Shown: piece by piece, positions 1-6,250 of the stretch
Position numbering within the stretch: the stretch's first letter is position 1
Layout of the letters: each line of letters starts with the position of its first letter
Source: Actinobacteria bacterium UBA3012
Lineage (GTDB): Bacteria > Actinomycetota > Actinomycetes > Nanopelagicales > Nanopelagicaceae
Direction of reading: 5' to 3'
Assembly: GCA_002346305.1 (NCBI GenBank)
Contig: DDZI01000085.1
Coordinates: forward strand, 1,977-14,848
DNA length: 12,872 nt
Translations under genes and position numbers: made by a program
The notes under the pieces: generated by a model
Database searches by the model: none
What the model saw: only the letters and a program-made list of their open reading frames with translations
Told to the model about the DNA's origin: nothing

Positions 1-56
1 TAGCTAAGAAAGCTCCTAAGAAGGCAGTTAAGAAAGCCGCTAAAAAGCGTCGCTAA
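1..56 (+). CDS. hup: HU-family DNA-binding protein, C-terminal tail (partial)
   Basis: Only the last 17 codons and the TAA stop (54-56) are present. They encode AKKAPKKAVKKAAKKRR, a basic Lys/Ala-rich tail. Actinobacterial HU proteins (HupB) carry such a histone-H1-like tail after the conserved HU fold, and in mycobacteria hupB lies close to the gpsA/ddl cluster, as here. The tail adds non-specific DNA binding and nucleoid compaction. The HU core is outside the window, so the assignment rests on the tail and the neighbourhood. Another Lys-rich tail protein, such as a ribosomal protein or topoisomerase I C-terminus, is not excluded. A strong terminator follows immediately. Confidence 0.75.
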   Translation, partial: AKKAPKKAVKKAAKKRR

Positions 57-80
57 AGCGCTATAAATAGAATCAACGAA

Positions 81-122
81 ATCGGGGCTTGGGTGAGAAA
101 TCACCTAGGCCCCGATTTTTTT
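81..122 (+). terminator. Rho-independent terminator after hup
   Basis: A 16-bp stem (arms 81-96 and 101-116, with two G-U wobbles) is closed by a GAAA tetraloop (97-100) and runs into a seven-base T tract (116-122). It starts 24 bp after the hup stop and 38 bp before plsC, so it should separate the hup transcript from the plsC operon. It is the only textbook intrinsic terminator in the window. Confidence 0.93.
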
Positions 123-159
123 AAGGCTTATTTTAGGTTTGTTGAAGTAAGGTGCCCAT

Positions 160-945
160 ATGGGTGAGATTAAATATCCACCGCCAAAGGGTTACCCACT
201 TGGCGTAACTCCTTGGTTTAAATTTGGGGCCACATTAGTTGTTCCCTTAATAAAATTGATTTCAAAGCGTGAGTGGCGTGGGGCTGAGTACATTCCCAAA
301 ACGGGCGCAGCGATTGTGGTTTCAAATCACATCTCATACTTTGATCCACTTGTATTTGCACATTTTTTATATGGAAACGGACGAGCTCCAAGATTTCTCG
401 GAAAATCTGAACTCTTTAAATTGCCAATCATCGGAACCGTTTTACGCGGTGCAGGGCAAGTGCCAGTTGAACGTGAGACCGAAAATGCGAAGTTTGCGTT
501 GCATCATGCAGTTGCTTTTTTAAATGCCGGACATTTGCTTGGTGTTTATCCTGAAGGCACATTGACGCGCGATCCTTGGATCTGGCCGATGAAAGGTAAA
601 ACTGGTATTGCGCGACTTGCAATCATGACAAAAGTCCCAGTAATTCCATGTGCGCAATGGGGGGCCCAAGAGTTACTTCCTCCATATTCAAAACGCCCCT
701 ATCTTTTTCCACGAAAACTCACCAAAGTCACAGCAGGCCCACCGCTTGATTTCTCGCGTTGGTACGGACGGGAAGATGACATTGAGGCTTTAAATGAAGC
801 AACCACATATGTAATGGATGCGATCACCGGTATGGTGGAAACCTTGCGTGGTGAAAAAGCGCCCGCACAGAGGCTGGATCCACGAACCACCTCTCTACCC
901 CCAACTGGAAACTTTAGAAAGAAAAGCAAAGGATCGGATAAATGA
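160..945 (+). CDS. plsC: 1-acyl-sn-glycerol-3-phosphate acyltransferase (PlsC family)
   Basis: Transfers an acyl chain to lysophosphatidic acid to give phosphatidic acid, the second acylation of phospholipid synthesis, at the inner face of the membrane. All four acyltransferase blocks are visible: motif I NHISYFD (H57, D62 of the HX4D pair), motif II GQVPVER (99-105), motif III YPEGTLTRD (130-138), and motif IV VPVIP (159-163). The 261-residue length is normal for actinobacterial members. The last 30 or so residues are a Pro/basic tail after the catalytic domain. The ATG at 160 has a purine-rich AAGTAAGG upstream (145-152). Its stop overlaps the gpsA start in ATGA, so the two are translationally coupled. 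This fits a lipid role, because GpsA makes the glycerol 3-phosphate backbone. The exact acyl acceptor cannot be read from sequence. Confidence 0.92.
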   Translation: MGEIKYPPPKGYPLGVTPWFKFGATLVVPLIKLISKREWRGAEYIPKTGAAIVVSNHISYFDPLVFAHFLYGNGRAPRFLGKSELFKLPIIGTVLRGAGQVPVERETENAKFALHHAVAFLNAGHLLGVYPEGTLTRDPWIWPMKGKTGIARLAIMTKVPVIPCAQWGAQELLPPYSKRPYLFPRKLTKVTAGPPLDFSRWYGREDDIEALNEATTYVMDAITGMVETLRGEKAPAQRLDPRTTSLPPTGNFRKKSKGSDK

Positions 946-1937
946 GAGTAGCGATACTAGGTGCTGGTTCTTGGGGTACGGCTTTCGCACAAATTGCAGC
1001 TGATGCTGGAAATGAAGTTTCGATTTGGGGTAGATCACCAAAAACTATAGAAGAGATTAATACTGATCATCACAACTTTAAATTTCATCCTGACAATATG
1101 CTTCCAAAATCGATTACTGCGTCAACTGATGCTCAAAAAATATTGAAAGATGCAGATGTGGTGGTACTCGCAATCCCAGCACAAACATTGCGACAGAATT
1201 TAAGTGATTGGGGATCATCAATCCCGAGTGATGCATTTATTTTAAGTTTGTTAAAGGGTATTGAAGTTGGATCTCTGGAAAGAATGAGCCAGGTAGCAAC
1301 AGAAGTTTTGGGTGTTGACGAGCAGCGCGTATCAGTCTTGACTGGACCAAATTTAGCTGGAGAAATTATTAAGCGCGAACCAGCTGCTTCGGTAATTGCA
1401 TGTAGCAATGAAACAAATGCACATCACTTGCAAGACATGTGCGCCACTCCGTACTTTCGACCTTACACATCAACGGACGTAATTGGCTGCGAACTTGCTG
1501 GCTCAATTAAAAACGTAATGGCGTTAGCAGTTGGAATGGCAATTGGTTTAGGCATGGGTGACAACACCAAAGCCACCGTGATTACACGTGGCTTAGCTGA
1601 AACTGCCAGGCTGGGTGTTGCGATGGGTGCAGATCCATCAACATTCGCTGGTCTTGCAGGGATGGGTGACTTAGTTGCTACCTGCTCCTCACCACTTTCG
1701 CGAAATAGATCTGTTGGTGAACTACTAGGACGTGGATCTTCCATGGACCAAGCTAGGGCCATCACAAAAACAACTGCAGAGGGAGTCAGTTCAGCACCTG
1801 CGGTTCTTGCTCTCGCTAAGAAATTTCAAGTTGATATGCCAATTGTTGAAGCAGTCGTCGATGTTGTGCAAAATTCATTACCACCGGCCGAAGTTGTTAA
1901 ACGTTTAATGAACCGCACAACTCGTTCTGAGTATTAA
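942..1937 (+). CDS. gpsA: Glycerol-3-phosphate dehydrogenase [NAD(P)+]
   Basis: Cytosolic enzyme that reduces dihydroxyacetone phosphate to sn-glycerol 3-phosphate for phospholipid synthesis. The N-terminal Rossmann fold has GAGSWGTAFA (7-16). LLKGIE (103-108) carries K105, and LTGPNLAGE (133-141) is the family's conserved mid-protein motif. The C-terminal helical domain has ELAGSIKNV with the likely catalytic K190, the GLAGMGDL block (237-244, D243), and the substrate-binding RNRSVG (254-259). Length 331 is standard. The ATG at 942 lies inside the plsC stop (ATGA overlap) and is preceded by AAAGGA about 8 bases upstream. The gene sits between plsC and ddl, as in other Actinobacteria. No odd residues were seen. 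Confidence 0.97.
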   Translation: MRVAILGAGSWGTAFAQIAADAGNEVSIWGRSPKTIEEINTDHHNFKFHPDNMLPKSITASTDAQKILKDADVVVLAIPAQTLRQNLSDWGSSIPSDAFILSLLKGIEVGSLERMSQVATEVLGVDEQRVSVLTGPNLAGEIIKREPAASVIACSNETNAHHLQDMCATPYFRPYTSTDVIGCELAGSIKNVMALAVGMAIGLGMGDNTKATVITRGLAETARLGVAMGADPSTFAGLAGMGDLVATCSSPLSRNRSVGELLGRGSSMDQARAITKTTAEGVSSAPAVLALAKKFQVDMPIVEAVVDVVQNSLPPAEVVKRLMNRTTRSEY

Positions 1938-1947
1938 AATCAGACTC

Positions 1948-2997
1948 ATGGGAGATTCGGCTCAAGTAAAAGCTAAATTAAGAGTTGGAGTTATCTGCGG
2001 AGGAGCAAGCAGCGAACATTCCGTATCTTGCTTATCAGCGGCCTCCTTACTGAAAGCTATCGATCGAGAGCTATTCGAAGTAACGCTTATTGGAATTACC
2101 CAAGAAGGCAAATGGGTACGCTTAAAAGATGATCCATCCTTAATCTCATTAAACGGAGACGAACTTCCAGTTGTGCCGACGGATGCACCCGAGATTTCAT
2201 TAACCGAAGTTAAAGCAGAAATTGATTTAGCATTCCCTGTCGTTCACGGAACATTTGGCGAAGATGGAACTTTGCAATTAATTTTAGATAAAGTTGGAAT
2301 TGTTTATGTTGGATCCGGGGAAAATGCATCTAGGGATGGGTTTGATAAAGGAGTTTCACGCAAAATTTATAGTGACGCTGGAATCCCAAGTACCAAGACG
2401 AAAATTTTGCTGCTTGCTGATTGGAAAGTTCAACAAAGCCGAATTGTGAGTGAGATTAAAGTTGAGTTTGAACTTCCATTGTTTGTTAAGCCCTCCAGAT
2501 CTGGATCAAGCCAGGGAGTTGCAAAAGTAAAAAATTGGAACCAGCTCGAAGGTGCGATAAATGATGCACTTACCCATGACGATAAAGTTTTGATTGAAGA
2601 AATGATTTCCGGTCGAGAAGTTGAGTGTGGAGTGCTGGGGTCTAAAGCTTCCGCAATAGGTGAAATAAAGATTCTTGGTAACCATGAGTTTTATGATTTT
2701 GAAGCAAAATACTTGGACGATGCCACTAAGTTGATTGTTCCGGCTGAGATTCCAGAAGAAGTTGCCAACCAGATTAGAGCGTATGCGATTCAAGCATTTA
2801 ATTTAATTGGGGCAGAAGGTTTGGCTAGAGTTGATTTCTTTCTAAAACCTGACGGATCTTTGGTCTTAAATGAGATAAATACCATGCCTGGATTCACCGC
2901 AACTTCGATGTATCCAAGGTTATGGCAAGCAAGTGGAATTACTTATCAAAATTTAATCACTGAACTTATTAAACTTGCCCAAAAGAAAGTTAAGTAA
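1948..2997 (+). CDS. ddl: D-alanine--D-alanine ligase
   Basis: ATP-grasp enzyme that joins two D-alanines to make the terminal dipeptide of the peptidoglycan stem. Visible signatures are ICGGASSEHSVS (16-27, with E23 at the first D-Ala site), HGTFGEDG (100-107), KPSRSGSSQG (181-190), the YDFEAKY block (249-255), and the metal-binding NEINTMPGFT (308-317). Y255 matches the Tyr that marks D-Ala-D-Ala specificity (Y216 in E. coli DdlB) rather than the residue seen in D-lactate ligases, so no intrinsic VanA-type resistance is implied. Length 349 is typical of DdlA-like members. The ATG is 10 bp after gpsA and lacks a clear Shine-Dalgarno, so translation probably relies on coupling. The stop directly abuts the stop of the reverse-strand gene at 2998. 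Confidence 0.96.
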   Translation: MGDSAQVKAKLRVGVICGGASSEHSVSCLSAASLLKAIDRELFEVTLIGITQEGKWVRLKDDPSLISLNGDELPVVPTDAPEISLTEVKAEIDLAFPVVHGTFGEDGTLQLILDKVGIVYVGSGENASRDGFDKGVSRKIYSDAGIPSTKTKILLLADWKVQQSRIVSEIKVEFELPLFVKPSRSGSSQGVAKVKNWNQLEGAINDALTHDDKVLIEEMISGREVECGVLGSKASAIGEIKILGNHEFYDFEAKYLDDATKLIVPAEIPEEVANQIRAYAIQAFNLIGAEGLARVDFFLKPDGSLVLNEINTMPGFTATSMYPRLWQASGITYQNLITELIKLAQKKVK

Positions 2998-3234
2998 TTA
3001 CTCGTTAACCACTGGACAGGTAAGAGTGCGAGTGATGCCAGGAACTGCTTGAACTTTGGCAAGAATTAAGCGTCCGAACTCCTCCATTGATGCAGATTCG
3101 GCGCGCATGATGACGTCGTATGGACCGCCAACACCTTGAGCCAAACTGACTCCAGGAATTGCCCCAACTGCTTTAGCAACGCCAGCAGCTTTTCCAACTT
3201 CAGTTTGAATAAGAATGTATGACTGAACTGACAT
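2998..3234 (-). CDS. Stand-alone Lrp/AsnC ligand-binding (RAM) domain protein
   Basis: A 78-residue protein that consists only of the alpha-beta RAM domain that senses amino acids in Lrp/AsnC regulators. The helix-turn-helix half is missing. Family-like features are the opening strand QSYILIQTEVGK (4-15), the helix GVAKAVGAIPGV (18-29), the turn GVGGPYDVIMRAES (34-47), and the closing IT-RTLT strand (67-72). The ATG (3234-3232) has AAGGAG (3246-3241) six bases upstream, so the short form is a real translation unit and not a 3' fragment. Such one-domain proteins assemble as oligomers and bind ligand, and may modulate full-length Lrp proteins. This role is family inference, and ligand and target are unknown. 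It is divergent from thiL and convergent with ddl. No terminator is visible. Confidence 0.88.
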   Translation of the reverse strand: MSVQSYILIQTEVGKAAGVAKAVGAIPGVSLAQGVGGPYDVIMRAESASMEEFGRLILAKVQAVPGITRTLTCPVVNE

Positions 3235-3244
3235 GGGCTACTCC

Positions 3245-3335
3245 TTAACTGGCAGGTATCTAATGTTCCGAGGGTAGCGCGGAGTAGGCTCAGGGCGAAA
3301 GTCAATTAAGTAAGCGACTTTTACACGCCAGTTAA
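3245..3335. repeat. Inverted repeat TTAACTGGC / GCCAGTTAA in divergent leaders
   Basis: TTAACTGGC (3245-3253) and GCCAGTTAA (3327-3335) are exact 9-base inverted copies whose inner ends are 73 bp apart. Read in the direction of each gene, both give GCCAGTTAA followed by a purine-rich stretch: GCCAGTTAAGGAG before the RAM-domain gene and GCCAGTTAAAGGGG before thiL. They could be a shared operator, two promoter-proximal elements, or chance. The sequence alone does not decide this. Confidence 0.5.
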
Positions 3336-3345
3336 AGGGGAAAAA

Positions 3346-3352
3346 GGGGAGG
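3346..3352 (+). promoter_or_regulatory. Shine-Dalgarno GGGGAGG supporting the TTG start of thiL
   Basis: GGGGAGG lies 8 bases before the TTG at 3361. No ATG or GTG in frame gives a comparable spacing while keeping the conserved GEGALIA N-terminus, so this site decides the start. Confidence 0.75.
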
Positions 3353-3360
3353 CGGTCACT

Positions 3361-4362
3361 TTGAGCCTGCAGGTAGCGCAGATTGGTGAGGGAGCGCTCA
3401 TTGCCGCCTTGGGTGAAATCTTTGTAGAAGTGCAAAATCTTAAAAACCAAAAGAATTTGCTCTTTGGAATTGGCGATGATGGAGCAGTTCTGGCACCAAG
3501 TGAATTAGCAACTGTAGCCACAATGGATTTAGCTGTTGAAGATGTTCATTTTAAAACCGATTGGTCCACGGCGCATCAAATTGGATCGAAGATAGCTGTT
3601 GCGAATATCGCGGACATTTACGCGATGGGTGGAGATCCACACTCTTTGTTGGTTGGAATTTCCCTAACTGGGAAAGAAGAAGTTGATTGGGTTTTAGACC
3701 TTGCCCGTGGAATTGCAGAAGAAGCCAAGAAAGTCGGTGCACAAGTCATTGGTGGCGACACTGTTCGAGGTGAAAAAATAACAATTGCAATTACCGCACT
3801 AGGAAATACAAGTGAACCTATCTATCGAAGTGGTGCAAAAGTGGGAGACCATTTAGTTATCTCTGGCCTTCCCGGTGCGTCTGCTGCAGGTTTGGCTTTA
3901 CTCAAAGCCGACAAAAGAGCGTTATTCCCAGAAATAACGAAAGCACATCTACAACCTTCAGTAGATGGAAAGAAAGCTCATGCGTTAATTTCTGCAGGTG
4001 CAACAGCAATGTGCGATTTAAGTGATGGATTATTAGTTGATGTAACCAGAATCAGCGAAGCGAGCGGAATCGGCATGAGGATTAATCTTGATAATTTGGA
4101 TTTATCTTCTCTGTCTGAGGTCGGAATTGAATTGGCAGTTGATCCGATTAGTTGGGTATTAACAAGTGGAGAAGAACATCTTTTTATTGCGACTTTGCCG
4201 CCAAGTGCAGCGCTTCCGGAAGGAGCACTTCAAATTGGCGAAGTTATTCAAGGATCAGGCGTTGAGGTAGTAGGAGAGTTTGCAGATGCGCGAACAGCAA
4301 TTGGAAGTAGTTCAATAAGTTTGAAAAAATGGCAGCATTTTGAAAAGCGAAGCAGTAATTAA
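3361..4362 (+). CDS. thiL: Thiamine-monophosphate kinase
   Basis: Phosphorylates thiamine monophosphate with ATP to give thiamine diphosphate, the last step of cofactor B1 synthesis, in the cytosol. It belongs to the PurM/ThiL/SelD fold. The N-terminal GEGALIAALGEIF (9-21) matches the usual GEFxLIA opening. Metal and nucleotide motifs follow: GIGDDGAVL (36-44), MDLAVEDVHF (55-64), NIADIYAMGGDP (82-93), GGDTVRG (131-137), and CDLSDGLLVD (218-227). The C-terminal GEEHLFIATLP (270-280) replaces the more common GEDxELLFT-type block conservatively. Length 333 is normal. The start is TTG. It is divergent from the RAM-domain gene and its TAA stop (4360-4362) overlaps the stop of rpmB on the other strand. 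No thiamine riboswitch-like element was recognised upstream. Confidence 0.95.
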   Translation: MSLQVAQIGEGALIAALGEIFVEVQNLKNQKNLLFGIGDDGAVLAPSELATVATMDLAVEDVHFKTDWSTAHQIGSKIAVANIADIYAMGGDPHSLLVGISLTGKEEVDWVLDLARGIAEEAKKVGAQVIGGDTVRGEKITIAITALGNTSEPIYRSGAKVGDHLVISGLPGASAAGLALLKADKRALFPEITKAHLQPSVDGKKAHALISAGATAMCDLSDGLLVDVTRISEASGIGMRINLDNLDLSSLSEVGIELAVDPISWVLTSGEEHLFIATLPPSAALPEGALQIGEVIQGSGVEVVGEFADARTAIGSSSISLKKWQHFEKRSSN

Positions 4363-4547
4363 CGAGTAACTTTTCCAGCTTTCAAGCAAGCGGCACAGAC
4401 ATTTAAACGCTTTGGGGTTACGCCATTAATCATGGTGCGAACGCGCTGGATATTTGGATTCCAACGACGACGGGTACGACGATGTGAGTGGGAGATGGAA
4501 TTCCCCCAGATTGGCCCTTTGCTACAGATGTCGCACTTGGCAGCCAT
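4359..4547 (-). CDS. rpmB: 50S ribosomal protein L28
   Basis: A 62-residue large-subunit ribosomal protein. The sequence starts MAAKCDICSKGP and continues with SHSHRRTRRRWNPN (19-31 region), the L28 hallmark. It keeps two CxxC pairs (C5/C8 and C51/C54), so it is the zinc-binding (C+) form rather than the zinc-free paralogue that Actinobacteria induce under zinc starvation. Two tandem ATG codons occur. The second (4547-4545) is chosen because AGGAGG (4558-4553) is 5 bases upstream of it but only 2 from the first, and because the family begins MAA. The gene is alone on its strand. Its leader contains a hairpin, and its stop overlaps the thiL stop in TTAA. Confidence 0.96.
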   Translation of the reverse strand: MAAKCDICSKGPIWGNSISHSHRRTRRRWNPNIQRVRTMINGVTPKRLNVCAACLKAGKVTR

Positions 4548-4552
4548 CATCG

Positions 4553-4558
4553 CCTCCT
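4553..4558 (-). promoter_or_regulatory. Shine-Dalgarno AGGAGG of rpmB
   Basis: A perfect AGGAGG on the minus strand lies 5 bases before the ATG at 4547 and 2 bases before the extra ATG at 4550. The spacing favours the downstream ATG. Confidence 0.85.
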
Positions 4559-4574
4559 AAATTTCAGCTGATTT

Positions 4575-4607
4575 CTTACGCTGCGTTAACTGCTGCAGCG
4601 GCGTAAG
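4575..4607 (-). promoter_or_regulatory. Stem-loop in the rpmB leader / rpmB-fakA gap
   Basis: CGCTGC (4579-4584) pairs with GCAGCG (4595-4600), and the flanking CTTA (4575-4578) pairs with TAAG (4604-4607) across a three-base bulge. An alternative register pairs CTTACGC with GCGTAAG (7 bp). The loop contains GTTAAC. There is no T tract on either side, so it is not an intrinsic terminator. On the minus strand it ends about 28 bases before the rpmB start codon, where an mRNA leader element or a regulator-binding palindrome could sit. Function is unknown. Confidence 0.4.
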
Positions 4608-4655
4608 GGTAGCCGGTAAGAGGGGCTTCGAGCCAATTGAGGAGTGGATCCAGAG

Positions 4656-4661
4656 TAATCT
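4656..4661 (+). promoter_or_regulatory. Putative -10 element for a leaderless fakA-like transcript
   Basis: TAATCT fits the TANNNT pattern of actinobacterial -10 elements. It ends 4 bases before the ATG at 4666, which would place transcription start at or next to the A of the start codon. No good -35 is visible. The nearest Shine-Dalgarno-like GAGGAG (4639-4644) is 21 bases from the ATG, too far to work. A leaderless mRNA is therefore the simplest reading, by inference. Confidence 0.4.
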
Positions 4662-4665
4662 GGCC

Positions 4666-6243
4666 ATGATGAGCGAGTTAGATACCCCCCGGTTCCGCGC
4701 CTGGCTCGAACGAGCATGGAGCGAAGTTTCACAATCGCGGGCTCAATTAAATGCGGAAAACCTCTACCCGGTCGCCGATTCGGATACCGGATCCAATCTT
4801 GAAGCAACGTTAGAGGCGGCAGTGACTGCCATGCGGGCCGAAGATTCAGAAGAGTTGGGAGATGTTGCCGATGCTGCGGCCCGTGGTGCACTTGGTGGGG
4901 CACAAGGAAATTCCGGCGTTATCTTGAGTCAGATTTTTCGCGGATTTGCAGATGGGATTCGTGATGGTTTGCCACAAGCATTTGCACGGGCGCACGAAGC
5001 TGCACAAAAAGCTGTTACAAATCCAAAAGAGGGAACAATTTTATCTACAGCACGTGCAGCCAGAGATGCAGTTGCATTACGAGTGGGTGAGATTGGCCGC
5101 GATGGCGCAGTTGCACTTGATGCATGGCGCGCTGCTCGGGCCTCAACATTGGATTCAGCAAACAATCCGCCACATCAAGATGCAATGGGAACTATTGATG
5201 CCGGAGCACATGGAGTTGAATTAATTTACGGTGCACTCGCATCTATGTTGGATCCGGATTTAGTGATTTCACAAATTCCAAGTAGCGCGAATGTTAAAGA
5301 GCGTGCTCATGCATCAAATGTAAATCATGCGAGTGATGGTGAGTTTGAAGTTATGTTTTCTATGCGTGATCTAAATTATAATCAAATTTCTAACTTGCAA
5401 AAAGGACTTACGAAATTAGGTGAAAGTCTTTTAGTTGTGGGGGATAGCCAACTTTGTAAAGTTCATATCCATACAGATTTTCCAGGAGAGATAATTGAAG
5501 TTTCATCTCAGTTTGGAAAAGCTTCTGAAATTAAAATTACACATCTTACATCCTCATTGGGTGTCGACGAAAAAAGTTTAGAAGTAGGAACTCGAAAATT
5601 AATCACCGTTGCAAATGGTCCAGGTTTAAGTGAATTAATGCGCGAATCTGGAGTTGGAGTAATCGATGCATTTAATTCGCGTCGCGTACTTGCTCAAGAG
5701 TGGGTTGATGCAACTGAAAGTGCTCGTGAAGTAGTTTTGATCCCAATTGATCCACAAAGTTGGAAATCAGCCCAGGAAGCGATAGTAACAATTCGCCGAG
5801 CTGGAGTACGAGTCGCAGTTCTATCTTCGCGATCACCACTTCAAGCGTTATCTGCGATATCAACTCATAATGAAGATGCTGATTACGATGATGAAATTGT
5901 CGAGATGACAACTGCAGCCAGGCAAACGCGATCAGCAACAATTGCACGTGCTCCACGGGATATGAGCACCGCCCTAGGTGAAGTTAGAAGTGGTGATGTA
6001 CTGGCTTTGGTAGATGGGGAAGCGATAGTTACCGGATCAGATTTAATTAAGGTTTCGATTGAGTGTGTGGACCAGATGCTTGATCATGATGGAGATTTAA
6101 TTACTTTAGTAATGGGCGAGAGCGCCCCAAAAGAGCTTGCAGACGAAGTACAAAAACATCTAGCAAAAAATCACAGCCAAGTTGAAGTTACAACATATAT
6201 AGGCGGACAGGCCTGGTATCCACTTTTGATTGGTGTTGAGTAG
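4666..6243 (+). CDS. DhaL-domain protein, FakA-like (fatty acid kinase ATP-binding subunit family)
   Basis: A 525-residue protein with the layout of FakA/YloV. The N-terminal DhaL (DAK2) nucleotide-binding domain (about 1-195) has NLYPVADSDTGSN (32-44; D38 and D40 are the expected Mg-binding pair), GALGGAQGNSGVILSQIFRG (74-93), and DAGAHGVELI (178-187). The middle domain (about 225-300) has LGESLLVVGD (251-260) and KVHIHTDFPG (265-274), like the KVHVHT block of FakA. A C-terminal domain follows (about 310-525). FakA works with a DegV-type FakB to phosphorylate fatty acids, but no fakB lies here, so substrate and partner are inferred. Deviations: the usual DGDTGTN reads DSDTGSN, RGARGNSG reads GGAQGNSG, and the GGQTMNPST-like C-terminal motif is not recognisable. 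The start is one of two tandem ATGs. recG follows after 7 bp. Confidence 0.85.
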   Translation: MMSELDTPRFRAWLERAWSEVSQSRAQLNAENLYPVADSDTGSNLEATLEAAVTAMRAEDSEELGDVADAAARGALGGAQGNSGVILSQIFRGFADGIRDGLPQAFARAHEAAQKAVTNPKEGTILSTARAARDAVALRVGEIGRDGAVALDAWRAARASTLDSANNPPHQDAMGTIDAGAHGVELIYGALASMLDPDLVISQIPSSANVKERAHASNVNHASDGEFEVMFSMRDLNYNQISNLQKGLTKLGESLLVVGDSQLCKVHIHTDFPGEIIEVSSQFGKASEIKITHLTSSLGVDEKSLEVGTRKLITVANGPGLSELMRESGVGVIDAFNSRRVLAQEWVDATESAREVVLIPIDPQSWKSAQEAIVTIRRAGVRVAVLSSRSPLQALSAISTHNEDADYDDEIVEMTTAARQTRSATIARAPRDMSTALGEVRSGDVLALVDGEAIVTGSDLIKVSIECVDQMLDHDGDLITLVMGESAPKELADEVQKHLAKNHSQVEVTTYIGGQAWYPLLIGVE

Positions 6244-6250
6244 AAAAAAT

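Larger units (their letters stand above)
3235..3360. promoter_or_regulatory. Divergent intergenic region between the RAM-domain gene and thiL
   Basis: This 126-bp gap must hold the promoters of both divergent genes. I could not pick a convincing -35/-10 pair in either direction. On the minus strand a TTGACT (3305-3300) and a TACCCT (3276-3271) are 23 bp apart, which is too long for a standard sigma-70-type promoter. The two leaders share a motif, listed separately. No ORF in the gap looks real. Confidence 0.55.

Noticed and set aside
4326..4341. AAAATG / CATTTT hairpin with a short T run on the minus strand as a terminator for rpmB
   Set aside because: The stem is only 6 bp and AT-rich and lies inside the conserved-length C-terminus of thiL. 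Only two T residues extend beyond the stem, so it is too weak to call.
4586..4903. Minus-strand open frame across the rpmB leader and the start of the DhaL-domain gene
   Set aside because: It overlaps the conserved DhaL motifs on the plus strand, has no recognisable domain, and would run antisense through the promoter region.
4661..4960. GC-richer start of the DhaL-domain gene, followed by an AT-rich middle, as a possible transfer or fusion boundary
   Set aside because: The change follows domain conservation (DhaL domain against the less constrained linker), and the protein aligns with the FakA layout throughout. There are no repeats or mobile-element traces.
6230..6250. Upstream TTG/GTG/TTG start codons for recG that would overlap the DhaL-domain gene
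   Set aside because: No Shine-Dalgarno supports them, and the ATG at 6251 gives the MAGLTDRL beginning expected for actinobacterial RecG. The extra seven residues are not family-like.
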